DNA of 51,196 bases from Devosia sp. LC5 (GCF_000735585.1 NZ_JNNO01000020.1:1-51196), one strand, 5' to 3'; shown: positions 14,795 through 23,859, numbered from the stretch's first letter. Numbers and translations: made by a program. Notes: generated from the letters alone by a model not told the origin.

Positions 14795-16711
14795 ATGAAT
14801 ACCAAGCGTATCCATCTGGTCTTCAAGACCCATCTCGATATCGGCTTTACCGACCACGCGGCCAAGGTGCGGCGCCAATATCATGAGCAGTTCATTCCGC
14901 AGGCCATTGCAACCGGCGAGCATTTTCATGCCGAGAACGCGGAGCGGCCGGCGTTCATCTGGACGACGGGGGCCTGGCTGATCTGGGACCATCTCAATAG
15001 CCAGGGGCCAGAGCGGGTCAAGCGGCTGGAGCGGGCTATCGAGCGGGGGCTGATTGCCTGGCACGCTCTGCCGTTCACGACGCATACCGAGCTGATGTCG
15101 CCTTCGGTTTTCCGGGCGGGGCTGAGCTATGCGCGAGAGCTGGACGAGCGTTTTGGTAAGACTACAATTGCGGCCAAGATGACGGATGTGCCGGGGCATA
15201 CTTTGGGCATGGTGCCGTTGCTGGTTGAGGCGGGGGTCAAATTCCTGCATCTGGGAGTGAATACGGCCAGTCCGGTGCCCACTGTGCCGCCGATCTTCCG
15301 CTGGCAGGCGCCGGATGGATCCGAAATCGTGGTCATGTATCAGGCGTCCTATGGGGAGACGGATTTCCCGGCGGGCGCCGATATCGGGCTGAGTTTTGCC
15401 CATACCAACGACAATATCGGGCCCCAAAGCGTGGGGCAGACGGTCGAGGCGGTGCGGGCGCTGGGGCATGCCCAGCCCGATGCGGAGATCGTGGCGTCGA
15501 CGCTGGACACTTTCGCGGCGGCGATGTGGGAGCGGCGCGACAGCTTTCCCGCGGTGACCAAGGAGATCGGCGATAGCTGGATCCATGGGGTGGGGAGCGA
15601 TCCCGCCAAAGTTGCGCGGTTCCGGGCGTTGCAGCGGCTTTATGATGAGTTTGAGGCCGAGCTGACGCCGGAGCGGCTGGCCTTTGGGCGTGGGCTCGCC
15701 ATGGTGGCCGAACACACCTGGGGCGTCGATATCAAGACCTATCTGCGGGATGACAGGGCATGGGACCGGCCGGCCTTCGAGGCGGCGCGGCAGAGCGATT
15801 ATCGCTTTGCCTATGCCGAGCAATCCTGGGCCGAGCAGCGGGGCTATCTCGATGCGGCGGTCGCAGCTTTGGGGCAGGAGGATCGTGCCTTGGCTGAGGC
15901 CGCGGTGCGGGAGCCGGAGGTGGTGGGGGCGCTGACTGCGGGGCATCAATTGAGCGATGGCGGTTGGGTGGTGACGCTTGACCCGGTGATGGGCGATGTC
16001 GCGCGGATTGTGTCGCCAGCGGGTGTCGTCATCGAGGGTGTTGATAGTTCGCTACTGGGCTATCGCTATGAAAGCTATGACTGGACCGAGTTGCAGCGGC
16101 ATCTGGATAGCTATCTGCAGCATCGGCTGGAATGGGCCGTGCTCGATCATGACAAGCCGGGGCTGGCGCGAGCCAGGACGGCCGTGACGCAGAGCTTTGT
16201 GCCGGTTCTCAAAGGCATTGCCGGTCGGAGTGCGGTGGGCGAAATGCCGGGGCTGGCGCATGAGACGCTGGGGGCGCCGCGGCAGATTGAATTGACGATC
16301 AGGGCGCTGGATGCGCGGCAGCTGGAGATTTCGGCGGTGCTGCGCGACAAGCCGGCCAATCGTATGCCGGAGGCCAGTTTCCTATCCTTCACACCCGGCA
16401 ATGCAACTGGCTGGGCTTTGTGCAAGATGGGGTTGTGGCAGGCGAGCGACGCCATTGTCGAGCGCGGCGGCGGGCAATTGCAGGCCGTCGAGGCGGTGCG
16501 GGCGGTGATTGGCGATGTGCCGGTGAGCGTGGGCCTGCTCGATAGCGCGCTGGTGGCACCGGCCGGGGCGGATTTCATGCCGTTTCAGCTGGGGCGGCCG
16601 GATTTTTCCGGGGGCTTTCGCGTCAACGTTCACAATAATAAGTGGGGGACCAATTTCCCCATGTGGTGTGAGGGGACGATTGTGAGCCGGTTGGTGCTGG
16701 CGGTGGGGTAG
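14795..16711 (+). CDS. GH38-like glycoside hydrolase, DUF5054 type
   Basis: The 638-residue protein begins with IHLVFKTHLDIGFTDHA, which matches the His-x-Asp metal motif at the start of GH38-type alpha-mannosidase folds, and continues with the DUF5054-like pattern (KMTDVPGHTLGMVPLLVEAG, VEHTWG-like AEHTWGVDIKTYL). No signal peptide is visible, so it probably acts in the cytoplasm on an imported glycoside. It follows the LacI gene by 11 bp. The C-terminal half is beta-rich, as in GH38 enzymes. The substrate is unknown: mannosides are suggested by the fold only. Confidence 0.75.
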   Translation: MNTKRIHLVFKTHLDIGFTDHAAKVRRQYHEQFIPQAIATGEHFHAENAERPAFIWTTGAWLIWDHLNSQGPERVKRLERAIERGLIAWHALPFTTHTELMSPSVFRAGLSYARELDERFGKTTIAAKMTDVPGHTLGMVPLLVEAGVKFLHLGVNTASPVPTVPPIFRWQAPDGSEIVVMYQASYGETDFPAGADIGLSFAHTNDNIGPQSVGQTVEAVRALGHAQPDAEIVASTLDTFAAAMWERRDSFPAVTKEIGDSWIHGVGSDPAKVARFRALQRLYDEFEAELTPERLAFGRGLAMVAEHTWGVDIKTYLRDDRAWDRPAFEAARQSDYRFAYAEQSWAEQRGYLDAAVAALGQEDRALAEAAVREPEVVGALTAGHQLSDGGWVVTLDPVMGDVARIVSPAGVVIEGVDSSLLGYRYESYDWTELQRHLDSYLQHRLEWAVLDHDKPGLARARTAVTQSFVPVLKGIAGRSAVGEMPGLAHETLGAPRQIELTIRALDARQLEISAVLRDKPANRMPEASFLSFTPGNATGWALCKMGLWQASDAIVERGGGQLQAVEAVRAVIGDVPVSVGLLDSALVAPAGADFMPFQLGRPDFSGGFRVNVHNNKWGTNFPMWCEGTIVSRLVLAVG

Positions 16712-16775
16712 GGCGGCTGGCCCCATCAATCGACATTCAGGTCTGTGGGACCGTCCCGCGATATTTGTGCGATCG

Positions 16776-16889
16776 CCCCCTCTCCCTTGGGGGAGAGGTG
16801 GGGTGAGGGGGCCTTTTCTTGGTGCGGAGCCAAGGAAGGCCCCCTCACCCGGCCCAAACGGGCCGACCTCTCCCCCAAGGGAGAGGTGA
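16776..16889. repeat. Large intergenic inverted repeat between convergent genes
   Basis: The left arm (CCTCTCCCTTGGGGGAGAGG then TGGGGTGAGGGGGCCTT) and right arm (AAGGCCCCCTCACCC then ACCTCTCCCCCAAGGGAGAGG) are separated by a short spacer and each contains an inner palindrome. The element fills most of the gap between the convergent GH38-like and ATPase genes, which suggests a bidirectional terminator role. Confidence 0.7.
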
Positions 16890-16947
16890 AGCGGCGGTCC
16901 TAGCCCTCCCCTCAAGGGGGAGGGGACTGGATCGGGGCTCGCTGCCT

Positions 16948-17685
16948 TTACAGGAAACTCGCCTCGAACAGTGTCTTGGAATAGGGCTGGGTAATCTCGC
17001 CGCCGCGGAAGGCGTCGGGGGTGAGTTCATCCACGAACATACCCTCCTTCATCACCAGCACGCGGTCGCACATATGGGCGATGACCGAGAGGTCGTGGCT
17101 GACCAGTACATAGGTCAGTTGCCGCTCTTCGCGCAGATCGCTCAGCAGGTTGAGCACTTCGGCCTGCACCGAGACGTCGAGCGCGGAGGTGGGTTCGTCC
17201 AGCAGCAGGATCTGCGGCGCCAGCATCAGGGCCCGCGCGATAGCGACGCGCTGGCGTTGGCCACCGGACAATTCATGGGGAAACCGTTCGGCAAAAGCGG
17301 CCGGCAGACCCACGCGCTCCAGGGCTGGGACGACGCGATCCCAGCCTTCGCCGCGCTTCATCGCGCGCAAAGGTTCGGCCAGCACCCGCTCGATGCGATG
17401 GCGTGGATGGATCGAGCCATAGGGGTCCTGAAACACCATCTGGGCCAGCTCGAACTGTTCCTTGGTGCGCTCCTTGGCAACATCCTGCCCGGCCAGCGCG
17501 ATGCGGCCGGTCCAGTGCCGGTCGAGCCCGGCCAGCGAGCGCAGCACGGTGGATTTGCCGCAGCCGGATTCGCCCACAATGCCCAGCGTTTCGCCCTTGG
17601 CGACCTTGAACGACACCGATTTGACGACCTGCTTGCGATCGTCGCCCTTGCCGAAGGCGACTTCCAGGTTTTCGACTTCGATCAT
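16948..17685 (-). CDS. Dpp/Opp-type ABC transporter ATP-binding protein (second ATPase)
   Basis: The 245-residue protein carries Walker A GESGCGKST near residue 38, signature ELSGGQRQRVAIARAL, Walker B LLLDEPTSALD and H-loop VSHDLSVI, and ends shortly after. It matches the second ATPase (DppF/OppF-like) of the peptide/opine/nickel ABC family, but lacks the long C-terminal oligopeptide extension. It overlaps the first ATPase gene by 4 bp and is the last gene of the operon. Linked genes point to a uronate or aldarate-related substrate rather than a peptide. Confidence 0.88.
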   Translation of the reverse strand: MIEVENLEVAFGKGDDRKQVVKSVSFKVAKGETLGIVGESGCGKSTVLRSLAGLDRHWTGRIALAGQDVAKERTKEQFELAQMVFQDPYGSIHPRHRIERVLAEPLRAMKRGEGWDRVVPALERVGLPAAFAERFPHELSGGQRQRVAIARALMLAPQILLLDEPTSALDVSVQAEVLNLLSDLREERQLTYVLVSHDLSVIAHMCDRVLVMKEGMFVDELTPDAFRGGEITQPYSKTLFEASFL

Positions 17686-18527
17686 GGCCGCGCCTCCGCT
17701 GCGTCGATTGCCTTGCGGTCGAGCACCTGCAGGCGCTTTACCGGATGGCGGGGATCGGGCATGGCCGCGATCAGGCCCTTGGTATAGGGGTGGCTGGCGT
17801 CTTCCAGCCGGGTCAGGCTTTCCACCACATGGCCCTTGTACATGACCAGGATGCGCTGGCAGAACGCGGCGACCATACGGATATCATGGCTGATCAGCAC
17901 CAGGCCCGAATTGTTCTCGGTGACCAATTCGTCGAGCAGCTTGAGGACATCGCCGCGGACGCTGACATCGAGCGCCGAGGTCGGCTCGTCCGCAATCACC
18001 ACAGCCGGCTTGGCCAGCAGCATCATGGCGATCATCACGCGCTGGCCCATGCCGCCCGAAATCTGGTGCGGATAAAGCCGCATCGTGCGTTCGACATCGG
18101 CAATGCGGACGCGCTCGAGCATGGCGGAAGCCGTGGCATAGGCCTCGCGCTTGCCCAGGCCCAGGTGCAGCCTGGCGGCCTCGGCCACCTGCTTGCCCAC
18201 CGAGAGCACCGGGTTCAGCGAATAGCGCGGATCCTGCATGATCAGCGCCATTTTGTGGCCGCGCAGCTTGCGCATATGGGCTTCGTTGAGTCCGAGCAGG
18301 GGTGTGCCTTCAAAGTCGAGCCGTTCGGCCTCGACCCTGGCCGAATTGGGCAGCAGCCGCATGATGGCGCGGCCGACGGTGGACTTGCCCGAACCAGACT
18401 CCCCCACAATGCCCAGCCGTTCGGCGCCCAGCTCAAAGCTCACGTCGCGCACGGCCAGAACCTGGCTTTGCGCAAACCGCACCGAGAGCTTGCTGACGCT
18501 GAGAATGGTCTGATCAGGAGCGGACAT
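17682..18527 (-). CDS. Dpp/Opp-type ABC transporter ATP-binding protein (first ATPase)
   Basis: The 281-residue ATPase has Walker A GESGSGKST, signature HQISGGMGQRVMIAMML (an unusual ISGGMGQR variant) and Walker B VVIADEPTSALD. The C-terminal segment HPYTKGLIAAMPDPRHPVKRL is the oligopeptide-transporter C-terminal motif seen in DppD-like proteins. The ATG at 18527 is preferred over one 17 codons upstream, which lies deeper in the preceding permease gene; the chosen start still overlaps that gene by 14 bp. Confidence 0.88.
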   Translation of the reverse strand: MSAPDQTILSVSKLSVRFAQSQVLAVRDVSFELGAERLGIVGESGSGKSTVGRAIMRLLPNSARVEAERLDFEGTPLLGLNEAHMRKLRGHKMALIMQDPRYSLNPVLSVGKQVAEAARLHLGLGKREAYATASAMLERVRIADVERTMRLYPHQISGGMGQRVMIAMMLLAKPAVVIADEPTSALDVSVRGDVLKLLDELVTENNSGLVLISHDIRMVAAFCQRILVMYKGHVVESLTRLEDASHPYTKGLIAAMPDPRHPVKRLQVLDRKAIDAAEARP

Positions 18528-19416
18528 GGCGCGGATCCAGCAGGTCACGGAGGGCATCGCCCACCAGATTGAAGGCAAGGCTGGTGATGAGAATGGCCAG
18601 GCCGGGCATCACCGCGACCCACCAATAATCCAGCATGAATTTGCGGCCGTTCGAAATCATCGCGCCCCATTCCGGCGCCGGCGGCTGGGCGCCCAGACCC
18701 AGAAAGCCCAAAGCCGCAGCGGTCAGGATAATGCCGGCCATATTGAGCGTCAGCCGCACCACCACCGAGGGAATGCACATCGGGGCGATATAGAGGAACA
18801 GGACGCGCAGGGGCGAAGCGCCATAGAGCCGGGCGGCCGCCACATAATCGGTATTGCGCACGACCAGCGCCTCGGCCCGTGCCAGGCGCGCGATCGGTGG
18901 CCAGCCCGTCAGCGAAATGGCGATGATCGCGGTTTGCAGCCCGGCGCCCATGGCGGCGGCAAAGGCCAGCGCCAGGATCAGCGAGGGGAAGGACAGCACG
19001 ATATCGGTGGCGCGCATCAGGATGGCATCGGTACGGCCGCCGACAAAGCCGGCCACCACGCCCACGATCAGCCCGACCGGGCCGACGATCAGCGTTACTG
19101 CCAGCACGGTCTGGATGGTGATGCGGGTGCCATGGATCAGGCGCGACAGGATATCGCGGCCGAATTCATCGGTGCCCGCCCAATGCGTCCAGCTCGGCGC
19201 CTGCAAGGCATTGGGCAGGTTTTGCGCGGTGGGGCTATAGGGGGCAATCCAGGGCGCAAAGATCGCGATGACGATCAATAGCGCCAAGACGATAAAGCCC
19301 AGCATGCCCAGCGGTTCACGCGACAGTTTGGAGAGGCTGAGCCGCACGGTGGTCGTCATGCGGCCAAACAGGCGGCCAAAGCCGCCACGCCCGGGAAGGG
19401 TCTCGACATTACTCAT
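18514..19416 (-). CDS. Dpp/Opp-type ABC transporter permease (DppC-like)
   Basis: The 300-residue inner-membrane permease has a cytoplasmic N-terminus, a first helix in GFIVLALLIVIAIFAPWIAPY, and the family motif in WAGTDEFGRDILSRLIHGTRI near residue 100 (WAGTDEFGRDILSR), typical of DppC/OppC. The EAA loop (YVAAARLYGASPLRVLF) and six helices are visible. It overlaps both neighbours by a few bases, consistent with translational coupling in the operon. Confidence 0.9.
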   Translation of the reverse strand: MSNVETLPGRGGFGRLFGRMTTTVRLSLSKLSREPLGMLGFIVLALLIVIAIFAPWIAPYSPTAQNLPNALQAPSWTHWAGTDEFGRDILSRLIHGTRITIQTVLAVTLIVGPVGLIVGVVAGFVGGRTDAILMRATDIVLSFPSLILALAFAAAMGAGLQTAIIAISLTGWPPIARLARAEALVVRNTDYVAAARLYGASPLRVLFLYIAPMCIPSVVVRLTLNMAGIILTAAALGFLGLGAQPPAPEWGAMISNGRKFMLDYWWVAVMPGLAILITSLAFNLVGDALRDLLDPRHVRS

Positions 19417-20441
19417 GAGGTCGCCTCGCGGGTACGGGGATCAAGGAAGACATAGGCGAGGTCCGCAACGAAATTGAGCAGCATGAAGATGAGGCCGATA
19501 ATGAGCGTCGAGGCCAGCACGGCATTCATGTCGCCGATCATCAGCGCATTGGTCATGTATTGGCCGATGCCGGGCCAGGAGAAGACGATCTCGGTGACTA
19601 CGGCGCCTTCCAGCAGCCCGCCATAGGAAATGGCGAGAATGGTCACCAGCTGCACCGAAATATTGGGCAGGATATGCCCGATCACGATGCCGGCCGAGGA
19701 CACGCCCTTGGCGCGCGCTGCCGTGACATAATCCTGGTTGAGCTGTTCCAGCGTGAAGCTGCGCGTCATGCGGGTAATGTAGGCCATGGCCGAATAGGCC
19801 AGGATGCAGGCCGGCAGGATGATGTGGCTGATCGCGTTCCAGAACACCTCCATGTCTCCGGCCAGGAGGCTATCGACTAGCAGCAACCCCGTGCGCGGCT
19901 CGACCAGGCCTTCGAGATAAATGTCGACACGGCCCGGGCCACCGACCCAGGAGAGGCCTGCATAGAAGATGACGAGGCCGACAATGCCGAACCAGAAGAC
20001 GGGAATGGAATGGCCGACCAGCGAGACGACGCGGGCGATCTGGTCGACCAGCGTGTCGCGGTACAACGCTGCCGCCATGCCGAGCGGCACGCCGACCACG
20101 GTGGAGATGATCACCGCCAGCGTCGCCAGTTCCAGCGTGGCGGGGAAGGCCGAGGCCAGGTCCTGCGTCACCGGATTGCCGGTGAGGATGGCGGTGCCCA
20201 TGTCGCCATGCAGCAGCGAGGTCACATAGATCCAGAATTGCTGATAGAGCGGCAGATCGAGCCCCAGCCGCTGGCGCATGGCTTCGAACGCAGCCGGATC
20301 GGCCAGTTCGCCGACAATGGCGCCAACCGGATCGGTGGGCAGCACGCGGCCGATCACGAAGGTGACCAGCAGCAGGATGAACAGGCTGACCAGCAATTGC
20401 ACGAAGCGCTGGCCCAGTTCCTTGAAGTTGAATTCTTTCAT
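19413..20441 (-). CDS. Dpp/Opp-type ABC transporter permease (DppB-like)
   Basis: The 342-residue permease is the first gene of the operon. It contains the DppB/OppB features LPTDPVGAIVGE, the six helices, an EAA-type loop DYVTAARAKGVSSAGIVIGH and the late VVTEIVFSWPGIGQYM. No solute-binding protein gene lies upstream or elsewhere in the operon, which is atypical because family operons usually begin with one. It diverges from the GntR gene with a 242-bp gap. Confidence 0.9.
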   Translation of the reverse strand: MKEFNFKELGQRFVQLLVSLFILLLVTFVIGRVLPTDPVGAIVGELADPAAFEAMRQRLGLDLPLYQQFWIYVTSLLHGDMGTAILTGNPVTQDLASAFPATLELATLAVIISTVVGVPLGMAAALYRDTLVDQIARVVSLVGHSIPVFWFGIVGLVIFYAGLSWVGGPGRVDIYLEGLVEPRTGLLLVDSLLAGDMEVFWNAISHIILPACILAYSAMAYITRMTRSFTLEQLNQDYVTAARAKGVSSAGIVIGHILPNISVQLVTILAISYGGLLEGAVVTEIVFSWPGIGQYMTNALMIGDMNAVLASTLIIGLIFMLLNFVADLAYVFLDPRTREATS

Positions 20442-20607
20442 GTCGGCCGCTCTGTTTCAGATGGCATGCGGCTTGGCGATTGTGCCAGGCGCGACCGTCG
20501 GATGTGGAAATACCGATTGGGCAGCGTCCACGCCCAATCGAATCGAAAACAGTTCCATTTTTCCTCCGGCATTGCTACCTTTGGCGCTAAGACGTCATTG
20601 GTATCTC

Positions 20608-20617
20608 GTCATATGAC
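20608..20617. promoter_or_regulatory. GntR/FadR-type operator candidate
   Basis: GTCATATGAC is a perfect 10-bp palindrome embedded in GTATCTCGTCATATGACTTAC, in the divergent promoter of the transporter and GntR genes. FadR-type regulators bind short palindromes of this size. A related TATGTCATAC stands at 21431-21440, before the mannonate dehydratase-like gene. Confidence 0.5.
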
Positions 20618-20683
20618 TTACTTTATGTGATGATGGCTGGCAAGCCGGTTGGAATCACGGCCCGATGATGCCGAGGGGGATAG

Positions 20684-21403
20684 ATGAGTAGCGACAGCAA
20701 GAGCCCGATCCGCCGCCGCCAGCGACTGGCCCAGGCTGTCATCGATGCCTTGCGCGACCGCATCGTCACCGGCGATCTCAGCGTCGGGGCCCAGCTTCCC
20801 ACCGAAATCCAGCTCGAACTCGAATTCGGCGTCAGTCGCACCGTGGTGCGCGAGGCGATTGCCGAATTGCGCGCCGCCGGGCTCGTTACCCCCGTGCAGG
20901 GCAAGGGCATATTCGTGGCCGAACCGCAGGGCGACCGCAGCCAGGTCCACCTGACGCCCGGCGAGATCAAGAGCATTCCCGAAACCCTGGAACTGCTGGA
21001 ATTCCGCCTCGCCATCGAGGTCGAATCCGCCGCTATCTCGGCCTATCGCCGCTCTCCCCAGCAAGAAGAAGCGATTCGCGACGCCAACCAGCATATGATT
21101 GCCAATATCGAGGCCGGCGCGCCGACGGTGGATGCCGATTTCGCCTTCCACCTGGCCATCGCGCGGGCCACCAACAATCACTACTACAGCGAATCGCTGG
21201 CCCGCTTCGGCCCCCGCTCGATCCCGCGCAGCCAGTTCCCGACGTTGCCCGACGCTAGGGATGTAGACTATTTGACCGGCGTCATTGCCGAGCATGGCCG
21301 GATCATCGACGCCATCGCGGACCAGGACCCCGAGGGCGCCCGCGCCGCCATGCGCGAACATCTGCTCAACAGCCAGAAGCGCTATCGCCGGCTGGCGCGC
21401 TAA
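20684..21403 (+). CDS. GntR-family regulator, FadR subfamily
   Basis: The 239-residue regulator has a winged helix at the N-terminus (LPTEIQLELEFGVSRTVVREA, with the second part REAIAELRAAGLV) and an all-helical FCD effector domain that keeps metal/ligand-type His residues (FAFHLAIARATNNHYY, EHGRIIDAI). FCD regulators typically sense sugar acids. It diverges from the transporter operon and precedes the mannonate dehydratase-like and KdgD genes, so it probably represses uptake and catabolism until a uronate or aldarate is present. Confidence 0.9.
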   Translation: MSSDSKSPIRRRQRLAQAVIDALRDRIVTGDLSVGAQLPTEIQLELEFGVSRTVVREAIAELRAAGLVTPVQGKGIFVAEPQGDRSQVHLTPGEIKSIPETLELLEFRLAIEVESAAISAYRRSPQQEEAIRDANQHMIANIEAGAPTVDADFAFHLAIARATNNHYYSESLARFGPRSIPRSQFPTLPDARDVDYLTGVIAEHGRIIDAIADQDPEGARAAMREHLLNSQKRYRRLAR

Positions 21404-21435
21404 TCGCTCGACAGACTTCAAAATTCATATTATGT

Positions 21436-21464
21436 CATACCTCGTTGATTGAACGAGGGGTATG
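21436..21464 (+). promoter_or_regulatory. Hairpin enclosing the ribosome site of the mannonate dehydratase-like gene
   Basis: CATACCTCGTT and AACGAG-GGG-TATG can fold around the loop GATTG, with a two-base bulge. The likely ribosome site GAGGGG (55-60 of this line, 21455-21460) lies in the 3' arm, 7 bp before the ATG at 21467. TATGTCAT also repeats on both sides (21431 and 21461). The structure could be a translational switch or a GntR operator; I cannot separate these. Confidence 0.45.
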
Positions 21465-21466
21465 TC

Positions 21467-22441
21467 ATGTATGTAGGAACTCAGCTCGCCGCCCGTGATG
21501 ACGATGACTATCGCGTCTGGGCGCAGCTTGGCATCAAGCACATCTGCGCCGATCCCGAAACCAAGCTCGGCACCTGGACGCTCGATGATCTCAAGCGCCT
21601 GCGCGACAAGGTCGAGAGTTTCGATCTGATCCTGGACATGATCCAGCTGCCGCTGCCCTCGAGCCCGATCGAGACGGCGACCTATCCCGATATTCTGCTG
21701 GCCGGGCCGGAGCGCGACCGCCAGCTCGATGCCATTTGCCAATTGATCGAAAACCTGGCGATCGCCGGTATTCCCGCCGCCAAATATAATCTCAACCTGA
21801 TCGGCATTCCGCGCACACCGGACGAATTGGGTCGCGGCGGCTCGCTCAATGCCTCGTTCCGCTGGGACAAGACCGACCAGAACGCCGCGCCGGGCCTGGC
21901 CGGTGTGCTTTCGGAAGAAGAAAACTGGGAGCGGATCGACTATTTCCTTTCCCGCGTCGTGCCGGTCGCCGAGGCCAACAGGATCCGCCTCGCCTGCCAC
22001 CCGCATGATCCCTATACCCCGCCCGGCTACAAGGGCGTCACCCGCGTACTCGGCACGGTGGAGGGGCTCAAGAAGTTCGTCACCATGCATGAGAGCCCCT
22101 ATCACGGCCTCAATTTCTGCCAGGGCACGGTGGGCGAAATGCTCGACAATCCGCGCGCGGAAATCGAAGACGTGATCCGCTGGTTCGGCAGCCGGAACAA
22201 GATTTTCAACCTGCATTTCCGCAATATCCGCGGCCACAAGCTGTCCTTCATGGAAACCTTCCCCGATGAAGGCGACATGGACATGGCCGCCTCGCTCAAG
22301 GTCTACAAGGAAGTGGGCTACCAATACATGGTCATGCCCGACCACGTTCCCACCATTGCCGGCCGCGATCCGCAAGGCGTCGCCTTTGCCTATTGCTATG
22401 GCTACACCGCCGCGCTGCTGCAGGCGCTCGACACCTATTAA
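21467..22441 (+). CDS. Mannonate dehydratase (UxuA-like)
   Basis: The 324-residue protein is a TIM-barrel enzyme of the mannonate dehydratase family, which converts D-mannonate to 2-keto-3-deoxygluconate in hexuronate breakdown. Supporting segments are RLACHPHDPYTPPGYKG, GLNFCQGTVGEML, KIFNLHFRNIRG and YMVMPDHVPTIAG, with the metal-binding His and Cys residues expected for UxuA. The ATG at 21467 follows GAGGGG by 7 bp; a TTG 18 bp upstream is in frame but lies in a hairpin. The protein is shorter than E. coli UxuA (about 394 residues), so a related dehydratase on another sugar acid is possible. Confidence 0.75.
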   Translation: MYVGTQLAARDDDDYRVWAQLGIKHICADPETKLGTWTLDDLKRLRDKVESFDLILDMIQLPLPSSPIETATYPDILLAGPERDRQLDAICQLIENLAIAGIPAAKYNLNLIGIPRTPDELGRGGSLNASFRWDKTDQNAAPGLAGVLSEEENWERIDYFLSRVVPVAEANRIRLACHPHDPYTPPGYKGVTRVLGTVEGLKKFVTMHESPYHGLNFCQGTVGEMLDNPRAEIEDVIRWFGSRNKIFNLHFRNIRGHKLSFMETFPDEGDMDMAASLKVYKEVGYQYMVMPDHVPTIAGRDPQGVAFAYCYGYTAALLQALDTY

Positions 22442-22468
22442 TTTCCTGATTTAGAGGATCCCTTTTCC

Positions 22469-23371
22469 ATGACCCCCAGCGAACTCAAGGTAGCGCTCGG
22501 CAGCGGCCTGCTCTCCTTCCCCGTGACCACCTTCAATGCCGATCTGAGCATCGACGAGGAGGCCTATCGCACCCATATCGATTGGCTGGATGGGTTTGGT
22601 GCCGCCGTGCTGTTCGCCCCGGGGGGCACGGGTGAGCTGTTCTCGCTGACCCCGGCCGAAGTCGCCCATATCACCCGGATTGCCAAGACCACGGCGGGCA
22701 AGACGCCAATCCTGGGCGGCGCGGCCTATGGCACGGCCATGGCTGTCGAAATGGCCAAGGCCGCTGAAGCTGCCGGCGCCGATGGCGTGCTGCTGCTGCC
22801 ACCTTATCTGATGTTCTCTGAGCAGGAGGGCCTGGTCGCCCACGTCAAGGCGATCTGCGATGCTGTCGGCATCGGCGTCGTGGTCTATAACCGCGACAAT
22901 ATCGTGCTCACCGCCGATAGCCTGCAAAAGCTATGCGACCAATGCCCCAACCTGATCGGCTTCAAGGACGGCTATGGCGAAGTCGACCGCGTGATCGAAA
23001 TCACCACCAAGCTGGGTGATCGCCTGACCTATATCGGCGGCATGCCGACGCACGAACTCTACGCCACGGCCTATTTCGCCGCCGGCGTCACCACCTATTC
23101 CTCGGCCGTGTTCAACTTCGTCCCAGAACTGGCGCAGCGCTTCTACACCGCGCTGCGGGCCGGCGACACCAAGACGACCGACGCCATTCTCAAGGATTTC
23201 TTCTTCCCGCTGACCGTGCTGCGCAACCGCCGCAAGGGTTATGCCGTCTCGATCATCAAGGCGGGCCTGGAAGTGCGCGGCCGCAAAGCCGGCCCCGTGC
23301 GTCCGCCGCTGGTCGATCTGACCGGGGATGAAATGGCCCAGCTCAAGGCGCTGGTCGACGCGAATATCTGA
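22469..23371 (+). CDS. kdgD: 5-dehydro-4-deoxyglucarate dehydratase
   Basis: The 300-residue DapA-superfamily enzyme converts 5-dehydro-4-deoxy-D-glucarate to 2,5-dioxopentanoate with loss of CO2 and water, a step in glucarate/galactarate and oxidative uronate pathways. Evidence is the KdgD-type opening [32 protein letters not shown], the YNRDN motif with the catalytic Tyr, the Schiff-base Lys in [12 protein letters not shown], and [17 protein letters not shown] near the end. It starts 27 bp after the preceding gene, in the same operon. Its presence indicates a glucarate-type rather than a purely KDG-type route. Confidence 0.9.
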   Translation: MTPSELKVALGSGLLSFPVTTFNADLSIDEEAYRTHIDWLDGFGAAVLFAPGGTGELFSLTPAEVAHITRIAKTTAGKTPILGGAAYGTAMAVEMAKAAEAAGADGVLLLPPYLMFSEQEGLVAHVKAICDAVGIGVVVYNRDNIVLTADSLQKLCDQCPNLIGFKDGYGEVDRVIEITTKLGDRLTYIGGMPTHELYATAYFAAGVTTYSSAVFNFVPELAQRFYTALRAGDTKTTDAILKDFFFPLTVLRNRRKGYAVSIIKAGLEVRGRKAGPVRPPLVDLTGDEMAQLKALVDANI

Positions 23372-23430
23372 TAAGCCGCGATGTGCCTCCCTCCTAGCAA
23401 GGGGGAGGGAGGCCCGATCTGCCGGCTAGT

Positions 23431-23859
23431 TCATGATGCGATATATTCCCGCAATTCCTCGGCTTCGCGTTCGATCTGCTCGATCTTGAGCTTGACCACG
23501 TCGCCGATCGAGACGATGCCGATCAGTGTCTTGCCTTCGGTGACCGGCATATGGCGGACGCGCGAAAGCGTCATGCGCTCCATGATGTCGTCGATATGGG
23601 CCTGGCGGCTGGTGGTGTGGACCGAGCGGGTCATGCATTCGGCAATGGTGAGGCTCAATGCCGAAGCTGCGCCTTCGCCCAGGCGGCGCACGACGTCGCG
23701 TTCTGACAGAATACCGGCAATGGTGCCGTCCTTATGCGTGATGACGACCGCACCGATATTGTGCGCGTTGAGCATGGCGACAGCGTCGGCGAGCGTGCCC
23801 GTTTCGGGCAGGGTGTAAACCAGAGCACCCTTGTTCTGCAGTATCGTATCAACCAGCAT
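23431..23859 (-). CDS. CBS-domain protein
   Basis: The 142-residue protein contains two CBS motifs forming one Bateman module (about residues 10-65 and 75-130). Signature stretches are NIGAVVITHKDGTIAGILSERDVVR and VRHMPVTEGKTLIGIVSIGDVVK (read in shorter pieces). Such stand-alone CBS proteins bind adenosine nucleotides and regulate partners that cannot be inferred here. It is convergent with the kdgD gene. Confidence 0.88.
   Translation of the reverse strand: MLVDTILQNKGALVYTLPETGTLADAVAMLNAHNIGAVVITHKDGTIAGILSERDVVRRLGEGAASALSLTIAECMTRSVHTTSRQAHIDDIMERMTLSRVRHMPVTEGKTLIGIVSIGDVVKLKIEQIEREAEELREYIAS

Noticed and set aside
14636..15949. Open frame of 437 codons antisense to the LacI/GH38-like genes
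   Set aside because: Rich in Arg, His and Pro with no recognisable domain; a codon-bias shadow of the plus-strand genes.
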